Both the position numbers and the translations under genes were made by a program. The notes below the pieces were generated by a model. That model saw only the letters and a program-made list of their open reading frames with translations, was not told the origin of the DNA and searched no databases. Shown piece after piece: positions 49,205-62,400 of a stretch of 64,000 nucleotides of DNA. Source of the stretch: Xestospongia muta (taxonomy: Eukaryota > Porifera > Demospongiae > Haplosclerida > Petrosiidae); NCBI GenBank assembly GCA_963693285.1, contig OY848928.1:1612501-1676500 (forward strand). The letters run 5' to 3'. Each line of letters opens with the position of its first letter. Position 1 is the first letter of the stretch.

Positions 49205-52200
49205 ATGAAGATCTTCATTAGCTACAATAGTTCAATTGAGCAAGTCAGTAAGTTTGCTAAAGACCTGAAGACAAAACTTCTTCAAGATGATGGTATTGAT
49301 CAAGCCTTTATTTTTCAAGATGTAGACGACAATCCTATTGGTCATGTATGGTCTGAAAATCTTGGGAAGGCAATAAGTGATTGTGATGTCTTTATTGCTA
49401 TTATCACACAACAGTATCTTGATTCCGACATATGCCATAGAGAGATTTCTTATGCTCGTGACACATGTAGACCTAGAAAACCAGTCTTTCCAATTATCTT
49501 TAAAGATCACCAACTTAATTATAAAGAGGGGGAATATGCTCGTTCTATACACATGATAGTCCAACAAGTAAATTATATAACCTTTAAAACTACAAGTGTG
49601 GAGTGTCCACAATATGGTGATCTTCTAAGGTCAATTAAACAAAAAGCTCTTGGTAAGTGTCTACTAGTAATAACTAACATTGTAATTATTATTTGTAGGA
49701 GGTCAAGGTGGTAACAATGAAACTGACAATGGATCTGTGCCAAGTAAGTGTGTAATGACTATATTATTTCACAAAAGCTCATGTGGCCTCATTATGTAAA
49801 GATAAGCAATTAGTAGGTATACATCGCAAAAAGTCGTATGTCCTTTTAACATATCAATTTGTTATTTCAGATTCAAGTCACTCATTAGTAGTGATGAATA
49901 AGATTGTTTATAGCACTGTACAATTAAGTATCCATAATATGGATTTTAATTAAATGCAATTCCATATGGCTATATAGTTAATGTATGCTAGTACATGAAG
50001 TGTATAAGTATTACATCTGATGATATTTCTTAGTAAGTACTTACTTAGATATAGTTAGTATTAGTATTTCCCAAGTCTGTACATACATATCTCCAAAACT
50101 TAGTAAATGTTCTCAATAACCTGCTAATATATAGTACTATGTGCATAGTCATACTCATTTATGAAACTCATATAACAAATTCATATGTTAAGTGACATAT
50201 TACTTGTAGCAGTGTAGACAAGTAAATTCAATTGAAACTGATACAATACTCATATTATGATCATAATATTCTAAACTTGGTTGCCTTTTGGCAGTGATTC
50301 TGACATGTTTTTTTTCATTTATAATCATAATTTGTTGCATGATGAATAGGATTGTGTAGGATAAAGACTCTTACCAACGAAAAGTTGGAAACAACATCCG
50401 TTCTTTGTTTAAAAAGGAAATGTTGCTTTGTTGACAGTGATTCCCACCCCCTAACCTAAAAATATTATATATCTATAATTAGAACTGCTAATAATATAGT
50501 ACATAATGTATCTAACAATAAAATATTTTAAAATTAAATATATGATATTATATTATTACAATTTCATTTTGCAGACAATCAATCCACCTGCTCCTATATT
50601 AAATGGGCCATCATAATTTTAGGGATTTCAATAGCTATTGGTGTTATAATGCTATTGATAAATCAAAGTAAACTAAAAAAATATGTATACTGTATTGTTT
50701 AAAAATTATCTTAAAGTTATTTTGAAGTGAATTAGAGACACGGAGAGTTCTAGAAACTCAGTTAATGGAATTTTTTGTTTCCTTGAGCACCAATAAGTAA
50801 CAACAGACCTAGTGGCCATTGTTAACACACTCAGCTTTGATTTTATTCATTCCATTTGATAACTGAGAATGTAAATTAAAATGAGTCATCATTGAGCATA
50901 CACTCATGTCACATTGTCCAATTAATCATATAGACATAACTGGCACACAAATCATATAGCTCCAAAATACATGAACTATTTTGTTTCATCTTAGGACCTC
51001 CTCACAATGAATCATCTGTTACTGTGACTATACCATCATCACATAGCAGTTCTTTGTTAAATTCAACAATTATTATCACTTCACCTCATGTTCCTCTGTC
51101 ACAAACGACATCAAAACCATGCAGTGAGTATAGTAAATTTTAAGTACTGTAATTACCTTAAGAAATGACTATTACACTGGTAACAACCAGGAGACTTTAT
51201 TAATATATTGCCTACAGTTCAACTAGAAGATGCAATACAATTAATACAACATGCCTTGCAAAATGACTACAAAAACAATCTTTCTCTTAAGTCAGATTCT
51301 TTCAGTAGCCTGTCAACTAAACAGCCATATCAAAAACAATATTTCTTTTATTACTATATCATTTACGGCTATTGTCATAGATGGTACAGTAAAAGGAAGG
51401 CATTGGATATACAGAATCTGGTGATATCAAGTAACAGCATTTTGCAATGTACTATGAGATGAACTATTTATGAATTATATGCTATAGCTAGCCAATAAAA
51501 GATCTCTGCTTGAATTCCAGAAATAAACTTTAATTAAACAGAGCCAGAAGCAAAATAGCAAAAAAAACCCTTCAAAATGACACCTATCATAGTTCCTCCC
51601 ATTGGTTGCCATGTGCCTCAGCAGTTAAAGTACATGTAATTCAATTTCATCCATCACTTTCGATTGTTGCATACAACAATATAATAAAATTAAAAAGAAA
51701 AAGAAACTAAAGGACATACAATCATAGATACCATGTTGTCAAAGCAATTATAGGACTGTATTGTACTCAGAACATGCCAGGTAGTAAAAATAATTGAGGT
51801 GCTAAGAGAAGATTGAATGTTTTTGTTAATGTAATTACTGGTCACAAATACCATTTTTTCTAGTGATATTTGTTTCCAACTCTTTCATTTATTCATTTAC
51901 CTAATGCTATTACTATATGAAGCCATACACAGAAAAACATTTTGGTTGTGGGGTCTGAGAAGCATTACTAAATGTGACATAGATAGATAGATAGATAGAT
52001 AGTTATTTTTCCTCTGCAACCATAACAATGATTAAAACTTACAATTAGTAGTAGTTTGACACATAATTAACCATTCAAGTTACCAGTAGTTATATATATT
52101 CTCTTGAATTATAGACTCACATCCTAAATCTTCTCGTGAACTTGCCATTGCTCTAAAGGACCTTGTTCAGTGGGAGATCTTTGGTATTTATATTGGTATT

Positions 52201-52386
52201 AAACGTCAGGAAATTGAGATAATTCATAGAGAGTGCAGGGACGATGGAGTGAGTAATTGCAAGATTAGATTGTATGGCAATTGGTTGGACTCTGACACTA
52301 ACGCGACATGGCAGAAAGTCATTGATGCTTTAAAACAAATGAATATGAATGCTATGGCAAGAGATATAGAAAAGATATATTGTTGA
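49205..52386 (+). CDS. TIR - transmembrane - Death domain protein (gene 6)
   Basis: Exons: 49205-49652, 49699-49743, 50575-50667, 50995-51123, 52115-52386; phase 1 at every junction. The start is the ATG at 49205 because the paralogues start at exactly MKIFISYN. The TIR domain fills exon 1 (KIFISYNSS, FQDVDDNPIG, FIAIITQQYLDSDICHREI). Exon 3 encodes one hydrophobic helix of about 20 residues (WAIIILGISIAIGVIMLLI). Exon 4 is Ser/Thr-rich. The last exon encodes a Death-like domain (LVQWEIFGIYIGIKRQEIEI, W.KVIDALK) ending YC and TGA. An alternative exon at 51218 would run open to a TGA at 51462. With a single helix, TIR and Death would lie on opposite sides of a membrane unless splicing alters this. 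Confidence 0.75.
51979..52002. repeat. GATA microsatellite
   Basis: About six tandem ATAG units in the last intron of gene 6. Confidence 0.9.
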
Positions 52387-53623
52387 AATGTAATAATTTT
52401 TTATATATGAACTGAAAAGATTATGATGTATTTTTTGTGACATTGATTAATGTTTTGTAATATAATAGTTTATAATAGTTTTCTTCTTTTTTCCAACATT
52501 CCTTGTTCGTGTATGAAGCTATATTTTTGCTAGTCTTCCCTAATGGCCTCACATGTAGTGACTTGCATCCATTTATAGTTTTAATTTATGCTTTAATAGC
52601 CATATTTTATAGTAAAGTACCAAAACAACACCAAAATAGTGAGAGTGTGTTATGCACTTGTAATAACAGTTATGATTACAAAACCACTGAAGCATATTTA
52701 TTATTATATGTACTATGTCAGGTACAGGCTACAATGATATGTTGATGTATCATATCTGCTTCATTGTCAGTTAACTATATTGGTCATATATTCACTCGAG
52801 TATGCTCTTAATGACAACAATCTCACATGCTACTCTCAAGGATGTCTGCTAACATAGAGCAATGGAGTAATATATGACGTGTGTGTGGTTTTACAAAATT
52901 GACTCTTACAAACTACTTGTTCTACTATAAATGAATATATAGCTTTTGTCAATTTGGCCAGTTTTTTGACAGAAAGAATGTGGTCTCCACATGACTGAAT
53001 TCGAATAGTGAGGAGCTAATGAGCTCCTGCTCATTGTAAATCTATCATGCTTTCTGCAATTGCATGTGAAAATAATAAATCCAAAAAATGAAATCATTGC
53101 AAATATGACAAAATGTTCTTTTAATATAGCATATAACTATATAGCAACTTTCACATTGTGAGAGTGGATCTTTCATAAATTAGTTATATTGAGACCAGCA
53201 ACTTTCTAACTTTATGTGCAAAACTGCTGTTGTTTCGACATAGACAGTAATTGCTACTGATTTCTACTTAGTTATCATATTTTTGAATTCATTCTCTTTC
53301 CTGTAGCAACTAAATACTTTTCTCTTGAACAATATATATAACTGAGACAATTAATATGGAACTATCATTAATTTTTATTAATCAAATTAGCAGTCAATTT
53401 GTATGATGATATAAACATGTTAAAACTATTTATTGTTTAGAATAATAAGTTAATTGTTACATCTGTATCAGTTTTGTAAAATGATTAACTCTTACGTCTA
53501 AGGTCAATCAATCGCGAGTACGTCGTGCTTTAAATAAGAATAAGGTTAAAATTAGCGAAGGGGCTGTCCTTGAATAATTGTCTCTCAAATTATATCAAAC
53601 TTTAGCAGCAGTTTTGTTTTATA
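52387..53623. other. Intergenic region between genes 6 and 7
   Basis: No gene recognised. About 52800-53470 is homologous to the block upstream of gene 6 and probably carries the promoter of gene 7. Confidence 0.5.
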
Positions 53624-54556
53624 ATGAAGATCTTCATTAGCTACAATAGTTCAGATGAGCAAGTCAACAAGTTTGCTAAAGATCTGAAGACAAAACTTCA
53701 AGATGACGGTATTGACCATGCCTTTAATTTTCAAGATGAAAGAGACAATCCTATTGGTCGTATATGGACTGAAAATCTTGCCAGCACAATACATGGTTGT
53801 GATATCTTTATTGCTATTATCACACAACAGTATCTCAATTCTGACATATGTCATAGAGAGATTTCTTATGCTCGTGATACATGTAGAAAACCAGTTTTTC
53901 CAATTATCTTTAAAGATCGCAAGCCTAATTATGAAGTGGGTCGATATGCTCGTTCTATACACATGATAGTTCAACAAGTAAATTATATAACCTTTGAAAC
54001 TACAAGTGTGGACTGTCCACAATATGGTGACCTCCTAAGGTCACTCAAGTCTGGTAAGTCGTTTATAGAAGGCATAGAGTGCCAGTAATAGAACACTGTA
54101 CATTAATGTGAATTAAATACTATACCTTAGACCCTAAACTTTAAACAATAGATTCTAAATGTACTAATTTTTCATTAAAGTATGGTGTTCCATTACCAGG
54201 ACTCTACGTACTTTCTTTTAAGTAATGTCTAAGAGTATAGCTCAATGAATTTAATGAAAACAGATCATATAATCTGTTTTTAATTTCACATACAGGCCAG
54301 GAAGTACATATTATATTGGAATGTCATATTATATATACAGTGTAAATATACAGTCAGCAAGTTGTGATTAATGTACATACTCATATTTATTATCATCTCA
54401 TGAATATTGTTTGTAGACAATCCCTCATCCTCTAACATTGGAAGAGCTAAGTTAATAATAATTGCTCTAATTGTAGCAATTATTGCTGTTGTTGTTGCTT
54501 ATTTATGGCAAAATCAAGGTAAACAGAACTAATATATATATTATATATATATATAA

Positions 54557-54588
<32 letters not shown>

Positions 54589-56300
54589 TGTGTTATTTAA
54601 TTTATATTTTATAGGGAATCTGTCATATTCTCACTTTATTGTACTCACTTTGTTAATCATTTGTGGGATAATTGCTGCTATTTTTATATTTTATTACTCA
54701 CGACAAAGTAAGGAAATAGATTACTTGATTTTATTGAATTGTCATTGTTTGACAATTATAAATAATATAATATTTATTGTAGAACCATCTCCACCTCCTA
54801 CTCTACCTCCTGGACCAGCTGAATCAACTGGTAGGTAGGATAATAAAATCAATATTTGGCTAACTATTGTTTAAGGACAGCATTGGGGCTTAATGGATGA
54901 AACGTATAATTTTCTAGACATTTTTGATTAAACTTTTACAATTAATGTTAAAATTTGACAGTGTTCATTAACAAATGAAAATTTGACTGGTTAATTTGAC
55001 AATTTTATAAATATACCAAATCACTAATCTTCCCATTGTTTAATGTGATTCTCTTTCATATTATGACCAATTTAATATATTTATCAAATGTTACCATTAT
55101 TTATACAAATGATATAGAAATGTCAGAATATTAAGTACTTTTAAATATTCTCTAGGTTCATCTACTACTACACCCAGCATGTCAACCTCAAAAGGTTAAC
55201 AATTATTATTAGACAAATTGTGTTATTGATTCTCTAGTTTTGCATGATGTTAACAGTTAATGAGAAACATGAAATATCTATCTACCAATTAAGTTCAGAT
55301 AATTATGAACAGGAGGTATATATTTTATTGATAGATAACTCATGTGTTTCTCATTAACATCAAAGACAATTATTTAGATTGCTGCTGAGTCACTACACTT
55401 GACTGCTATGACTGGGTTGACCCTGTGGCTCAAAATTCTTTTTTTATTACGCATAATATAATAATGATCAGTCATTACTGAATTTATAGTTTGGACGAGT
55501 TTTCTGTACAATACACATGTTTCTATAACAACACATTGATGCTGGCTTATCTAACTGTTTCAACGTGGCATAACAATAAATGTTTCAAGTATTAACCGGC
55601 ACCAATATAATGGCATTAAAGCCTTATTTTAGCCACAGGTAGTAACATTTATATATACATTCAGTATGCTAAATGGATATCAACAGTTTTTTTAACTGTA
55701 TAAACAGTACAACACTTCTGGTTGTGCTCTAATTTATGCTATTGTAAAAAGGTCTTATCAATATATGCATACACTTTGATCAAGTCTTGTGTCAATTACT
55801 ATATAAATTTTTTTTAGATGTCTTAAAGGAGGCTCCTAAACCAGGTGAATTACTTGATTTATTAGCTGATGTTGATGCTCAATGGTATAAAATTGGTTTG
55901 GTTTTAAAAATTCCTACAAATGATTTGCAAAACATTCCACAACAACTTCAGTTAGGTGGTGGTGGTGGTACCAACCTGAGTCTGGTGATAGATGAATGGA
56001 TAAGACGTGATGATGATGAATCCCCAATCACCTGGGAGACAGTGATTTCTGCCTTTGAGGGCCCAGTGTTAAAAAATCGGAAAAAAGCTAATGAAATACG
56101 TCAACATCTGGGTCTTCCTAAAGGTAAGTAAAGTCTCTATTAAATTACTTACTTAAGAATATAAACTATCATATAAGCTAGACTAATATCATATTTTTTA
56201 TGATTGAGTAACGACACTTTTCTATATAGTAAAGATTTATGATTTCATGATTTTATTCACAGATCATAACTTTTTAATTATAGGTACAGGTCGTCAATAA
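53624..56300 (+). CDS. TIR - double transmembrane - Death domain protein (gene 7)
   Basis: Exons: 53624-54053, 54417-54518, 54615-54707, 54783-54830, 55156-55194, 55818-56123, 56284-56300; all phase 1. Exon 1 is a TIR domain close to that of gene 6. Exon 2 gives a hydrophobic helix (LIIIALIVAIIAVVVAYLW) and exon 3 a second (FIVLTLLIICGIIAAIFIFY). Two helices would form a hairpin returning the chain to the cytoplasm. Exons 4 and 5 are Pro- and Ser/Thr-rich. Exon 6 is a Death-like domain (LLADVDAQWYKIGLVLKIP, TWETVISAFEGP). The last exon adds only GTGRQ. The donor after exon 5 is GTTAAC, a weak site. Confidence 0.8.
54098..54202. mobile_element. MITE family A, partial, in intron 1 of gene 7
   Basis: It contains ATTAATGTGAATTAAATAC on the left and TTTTTCATTAAAGTATGG with CATTACCAGGAC on the right, as in 32918-33038. 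The left terminus is worn. Confidence 0.5.
54535..54590. repeat. TA-rich simple repeat
   Basis: Nearly pure TATA tract in the intron between the two transmembrane exons of gene 7. Confidence 0.9.
55256..55358. mobile_element. Small palindromic MITE-like element, family C
   Basis: GTTAATGAGAAACATG on the left and CATGTGTTTCTCATTAAC on the right are inverted repeats separated by about 70 nt of AT-rich DNA. It lies in the intron before the Death exon of gene 7. Confidence 0.65.
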
Positions 56301-56389
56301 GCACACAGATTTCCCTTTGTCCTTTGTAGTGTATCCAAAGAACAAGTTAAATTGCACTTTCTTATGATTACAACCAACAATTTTTGTTA

Positions 56390-57480
56390 ATTATTTAGTA
56401 ACTTCTTTAAGTCAATTTAATTTTAATTTAAGGCAGTACTTCAATGATTCATATTCTAAAGTTGAAGTGGTACTATATACACATAATGTGTACATGGCCT
56501 CATGCACTGGTACTACATATAAGATATGTAGTACATGTTAATATCTTAATTGGGACACCTGCTTACTCTATGAATTTTGGCTATCCAAACTGAAGGTGGT
56601 CCTAGATTGTAATCTAATAATTTGAGGTGGTACTAGACAAATGCCATCAGTCATAGAGGTGGTTCTATCATTCATGATTTATTGAATATTCGTTTGAACA
56701 ATAGTCCATTCAGCTCTCACAATAAATATCTTCATCAGTTACAGTGAAATTGAAGAAGTCAATCGGTTTGTTGCAGAGCTAAAAGAGAAACTTGAGGAAG
56801 TGCTTGAAGTTGAGCGAGTCTTTAATTTTCAATGTCCTACAGACAATCCTGCTGGGACTGATTGGACCAAAAACATTGCTAGAAAAATAAATGACTGTGA
56901 TGCTTTCTTTGCTGTTATAACACAGTACAACTAACAATTTTTGTTAATTAATTAGTAACTTCTTTAAGTCAATTTAATTTTAATTTTAAGGCAGTACTTC
57001 AATGAATTGTATTCCAAAGTTGAAGTGGTACTATATACACATGTGTTCATGACCTCCACTGGTACTACATATATGATATGTAGTACATGTTAATATCTTA
57101 ATCGGGACACCTGCTTATTCTATAAATTTTGGCTTTGCAAACTGAAGGTGGTCCTAGATTGTAATCTAATAATCTGAGGTTGTTCTAGAGAAACCCCATC
57201 AGTCATAGAGGTGGTTTTATCATTCACCATTTATTGAATATTAGTTTGAACAATAGTCCATTCAGCTCTCATCATGAAGATCTTCATCAGCTATAACAGT
57301 GCAATTAAAGAAGTCAATCAGTTTGTTGCAGTGCTAAAAGAGAAACTCGAGGAACAGATTGTAGTTGAGCAAGTCTTTATATTTCAATGTCCAAAAGAAA
57401 ATCCTGCTGGTGCTGTATGGACTGAAAATCTTGCCAAAAAAATAAAGGATTGTGACGCCTTTATTGCTGTTATAACCCAG
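56390..57480 (+). repeat. Tandem duplication of about 545 bp containing a TIR 5' part
   Basis: The stretch beginning near 56370 (ACAATTTTTGTTAATTA) and running into a TIR exon is repeated from about 56930. Shared marks are GGCAGTACTTCAATGA, GTGGTACTATATACACA and GAATATTxGTTTGAACAATA. The first copy ends inside its TIR sequence at 56934, where the second copy begins. Confidence 0.8.
56722..56934 (+). pseudogene. Truncated TIR exon (start codon lost)
   Basis: It aligns with the first 70 codons of gene 8. The start codon is ATA instead of ATG. The frame is open through FISYSEIEEVNRFVAEL and DCDAFFAVITQ, then ends after YN at a TAA formed by the duplication junction. Probably non-functional. Confidence 0.8.
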
Positions 57481-58036
57481 CAGTATCTTGATTCTAAAAT
57501 ATGCCACCAAGAAATTACTTTTGCAGATAAGAAAGAAAAGGATATCATCCCAATCACCTTTAAAGACCACGAACTGAATTATGAGGAAAGTAGCTATGGT
57601 GCATCTATAGAAGTGATAGTTACAACAGTTAATTACATATGCTTTGAAACTACAACAGTGGAAGATTCTGAATATAGGAGACTCATTCAAGGACTTAGGA
57701 AAGTATATGCCAGTAAGTCACTCAAATAGCATAATTGTTAATCAGTACAATTTGTTGTTACTCCTAGGAGCTCAACCTAGAGATAGCAGTGGATCAGCAT
57801 CAGGTATATAATTGTACATGTCATCACTTAATGTCATTTAATTACAACTGATGATAGGACCTGCAGCTAAAAAAAGCAAAATATCTGCATCAGGTATTTA
57901 ATTTTTGTCTTTATGTTTTTTAAATTAAGTACTTGTAGGAACTACAGCTCCAAGTAAGGACAAAGAATCAACATCTCTACCAGGTATACTAAATAGGTTA
58001 TAATCCTAATACAGTTATAAATCACTTTATTTACTG

Positions 58037-58077
<41 letters not shown>

Positions 58078-59225
58078 CAATCTTTTGTTTATTGGTTTGG
58101 AAATGGAACATTGCCATGTTATGCATGACAGCACATTGAAGGATTCGAAAATTGAAATTGAATCAGTGTAGATAATTCACCACAAATTTAGCATAGCTTA
58201 CATATAACAATTTATAGCCTTAATATAGATTTATGTTATTATCTATCTATTATCAGACCGCTCTGTTTTAAAGAAAGTTCCATCTCAATTCGATTTAACT
58301 AACCTATTAGCTGACATCAACCACAAGTGGTATGAGATTGGTTTGGCATTAGGGGTCGAATCAAATGTTTTGGAAAAAATATCAAAACGTTCTCAATACA
58401 CTGAAGAAGTCAAACTCTCTCAAATGATCACAGAATGGAAAACTTCTAGGTGTTCTCCTGTAACATGGGCAACATTGATCTCTGCCATTGAAGGTCCAAT
58501 ACTTAATAATAAGAGCAAAGCTGATGAGATACGTGAACACCTTGCTAAAGGCAAGTACATTTTAAATAACTCTGTCTCGGCAGGAAAAATCATACTTTAA
58601 TGTGAAATTAATACGTTTAGATTCCAAGGTTTAGGGTTGAGGGTCTACAATATATATAGTAATCATTTCCACATTGAAGCATTGGGTTTTCTGCAATACT
58701 GTAAATACAGCCTTTAAATGATTGGCATAAATCTTAGCTGCTATAAAAATACCAGTTATATACATTCTTGGTTTTAATACAGATACAATTTTATTATTGC
58801 ATGTTACTTTAACCACCAATGGCAATGAAGTTGTTAATCTTAATTACAAATGTTAAGATGATGGATGTGACTGATAATGCTCAAAGCGCTTCTTGCTAGC
58901 TTGCTTCTAAATTTCCAGCATTCTATAGCTATAATTTCCCATTGACACTGCTAATTATGCAATCTTCATAGCTCTAGTCATTGTACTGGTTTCACTGTGA
59001 CGTCAGTATCTTACAAAACAGTTACAGGATATTTTCAATTACAACTTTATTTATATAAATATATATAGTTGAAGGATTGCAATCGACCTTGAGTTAGGGT
59101 TGCTAGTCTTATAATTGGCAGTGATATGTTAGGTCCATTCACTTAATACACCTTGCACAATTTACAAATATGAGGCATTACTAAATTTCTCTTATTTGTA
59201 TACTTCTCTACATGCAGATCAGTAA
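57274..59225 (+). CDS. Soluble TIR - Death domain protein (gene 8)
   Basis: Exons: 57274-57712, 57768-57803, 57858-57893, 57939-57983, 58257-58550, and probably 59218-59225. Exon 1 is a TIR domain (KIFISYNSA, FIAVITQQYLDSKICHQEIT). Three tiny exons of 36, 36 and 45 nt in the same phase resemble each other and encode a Ser/Pro-rich linker. The second contains PAAKKSK, reminiscent of a nuclear localisation signal. No membrane helix is seen, unlike genes 6 and 7. The exon at 58257 is a Death-like domain (LLADINHKWYEIGLALGVE, TWATLISAIEGP). The last donor appears to be GC (AAAG then GCAAGT). Splicing to 59218 would add DQ and stop, as gene 7 ends GTGRQ; read-through would stop at 58600 inside a MITE. 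Confidence 0.75.
58038..58072. repeat. AT microsatellite
   Basis: About 16 AT dinucleotides in the intron before the Death exon of gene 8. Confidence 0.9.
58574..58650. mobile_element. MITE family A, left part
   Basis: CTCGGCAGGAAAAATCATAC and TTTAATGTGAAATTAATAC match the arms of the element at 32918. It supplies the stop codon if the last intron of gene 8 is retained. Confidence 0.5.
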
Positions 59226-59494
59226 AGACAGGGATTCTGTCCATTCAAGTAGTCCATGAACAAGCAATAATTAATTACTATTGAAGTGTTTATGTAATTT
59301 CTGTTATGTAATTTCTTTTTAGGCTTATAAAGGAATAAAATGCCAATTTCAAATATAAACTAAAATTAACAAGACAATAATTTCAGACCCAATTTTTTGT
59401 TATTTAATGTTATTATTATAAAATTATTTAGAAATTAATATAGGAATAAAATGTTCATTTATAAAATAATAATAAACTAGACAACTAATTGTTA

Positions 59495-62400
59495 TTATTT
59501 CCTTTTTAATTGTTGTGCTAAGTTTATAGCATGTGTTATTTCTTGTTTAAAATCTTTATTTTGTGTATGAATTGTATATGCTCTACTTTGTCCAACTTCA
59601 TCATATACAAAGAAGAATCTTGTCACAACATGATCAGCAATAGAACACACCCAAATGTCACCACTTTTTCTAAGTTCTTTACTAGTTACCACTAGAAAAA
59701 GAGAAGATTGTAATGAAAAATACAAATTACGAGAACTAAGTTTCATACATTTTAGCACTTGTAGGTCAATAAATTACCAGTCTATATAGTTCTGTCATGC
59801 TTGTAATTAATTGACCAATCAGATATCTCCAAGTGTCGTTAATAAATAACTTATCAAGCTTCATGGAGACACTAAATATTAACTTTAATTCTAATTAATG
59901 CACTAATGGATAACCACAAGGAAGCCAACACAAGAACACTTGATTCTGACCTTTCCAGATAAAGCATAAAGGAGAAACTAATCACTAGCTAATAAACTAT
60001 TTAGTACAACCTATTACTGGCTGAAGCCAGTGATAAATCTTAATACAGTTTATTAAATGGATTATCAAACCTCGTGCCTATATGGAACATGATTTGGTAA
60101 ATCCAGTAACAAACCACACCGAGGTTATATCCTATATAACATACCTTCACACAGAGCTATACAAATTAGACCCACTTTTCCTGCCAATGTTTCTCTTTCC
60201 TTTGGTTTAGTGCTCTGTAACGACACATTACATAACTCATACAATACATAATATATTATACATGTATCATCAATATCATATGATACAGTAAATGTATTAA
60301 TGACGTACTTACTTTAGGAGTGCCATAAAAATGTGATCTGTTACTATAACCAAATGATGTTCCAGCATTTGGACTCAGATATATACCATTGCCATATGCT
60401 GCACCATGAAGCTATAAAAATTAAATAATACATATTACTATAGTATTTAGATAAGACACTTTCACTAAAAGCCAGATGCCCATACCGAAAGCCAGATACC
60501 CATACTATCATTTTCAATTTTCCTTTAATAAAATTTCTTTAATATTATGTTTTCTTTGTCTTCTAGAGGTTACAATGTACAAACCTGAAATTTTGTGCCT
60601 GAGGCATTTATTAGACCTTTTCTCATGATAGAGTGCCAATTTTCAATACTAGATCCACTACAAAGCAATATTACATCATAATGACATCACATGATGAGAA
60701 AGAGAACTTACTGAAAAGCAAATGTACTTCCATGTTTCTTTTTAGCTGCTTGAAATGCTGCCTCTTTAGCAGGTGGACTACTGATGAGTAGAAATTGATA
60801 TTTCGTCCCCATTGATGAAAGTTGCTAGAGAATAATAAATATACCAATACTATTGACCAACCCACTAACTCTGTCTTCAGGAATCATCACTATATATGCT
60901 CTGTTAGTAGCTACAACCCTATAAAATGCACAATAAGTATATGTTTGTCATCACAAATAAAATATTTGTATTAAACTATAGTCTATATTTGTAGTATTGT
61001 ATTACAATCCTATACTAGTCTATATTATAGTATTGTAGTGTAGTCTTATACTACCCTATATTGTATTACAGTGCTATACTAGTCCTTATTTGTAGTATTG
61101 TAGTACAATCTTATACTAGTCTATATTATAGTATTGTAGTATAGTCCTATACTAACCTATATTATATAACAGTGCTATACTAGTAGTATTGTAGTATAGT
61201 CTTATTCTAACTTATATTGTATTACAGTGCTATACTAGTCTATATTGTAGTATTGTCATATAATGCTATACTAGTCTTCTATATTGTAGTACAGTGGTAT
61301 ACTAGTCTATATTATAGTATTGTAGTACAGTGGTATACTAGTCTATATTATAGTATTGTAGTACAGTGTTATACTAGTCTATATTATAGTTTTGGTTTCT
61401 TACCATTGCATTAGAGGAAAGGCTAGTCTATGATGTTCATCTAGTACTGCTTTTAAACTCTGATGAGTACAACGTCCTCTCTAATAACAATAATAATGAT
61501 AACAAAATTAATAGGGACATCCCCAAAGTATGGTCATGATTACCAATAGTTCTTCTCTTCCAGCAATAATAGCTTTCATAATAGTTACAACTTGTTCATA
61601 ATTTTTATGCTAAATAATTGAAATAAATATATATCTCTCTCCCTCCATCAATGCATCTATCCACATTATATTCTATTAGTATTACACACACACGCACATA
61701 CACACACATATATATATAATGTTTAGATAGTGATAATAGTAACTATAACAACTGAATTTATCATATGAAAACTGCTGGCTATGTCATGTGGATACTTCGA
61801 TCATTAAGCCAATGGTTAAGCTATCTTTCTTGCACAAAGACTATCCAGGTTCAAATCCCGGGTGATCATTCCCTCATCCACCGACACAATCCAGCTTTTT
61901 TATTTCAAAATTACTATTCACTTACATTTTTCTTGTACTAAAGACATTATACTTTCAACTTTATATATTATAGAAAACATTTGTATATACCAAATAGTGT
62001 CATTACATATTGAAATCTTTGAAACAATTATTATTGAAAATATTACAATAGGATTTGTAATGCATCATAGAGACCTACTAATAATCCAACCATCTATCCA
62101 TTAATAATCTAACCATCCATCCATTAATAATCCAACCATCTATCCATTAATAACTCAACCATCCATCCATTAATAATCCAACCATCCATCCATTAATAAT
62201 CTAACCATCCATTCATCTTACAGCAGGATCCATAGCAAGTCTGTGAGGATTAGCTGGATCAACAATAGATGGATAAGGATCTAAGATGATAGAGGCTCGA
62301 CTGCTAATAGCAGCTGCATTACACATTGCTATCATTAAATCTACCACCTGTTAAATAGTAAGCACTGTAATTATCACATGACTATCACATGACATCTTAC

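Noticed and set aside
59226..59494. Possible extra gene between gene 8 and the PARP gene
   Set aside because: Only AT-rich DNA with TAATAAA-like runs; it probably contains the two converging 3' ends.
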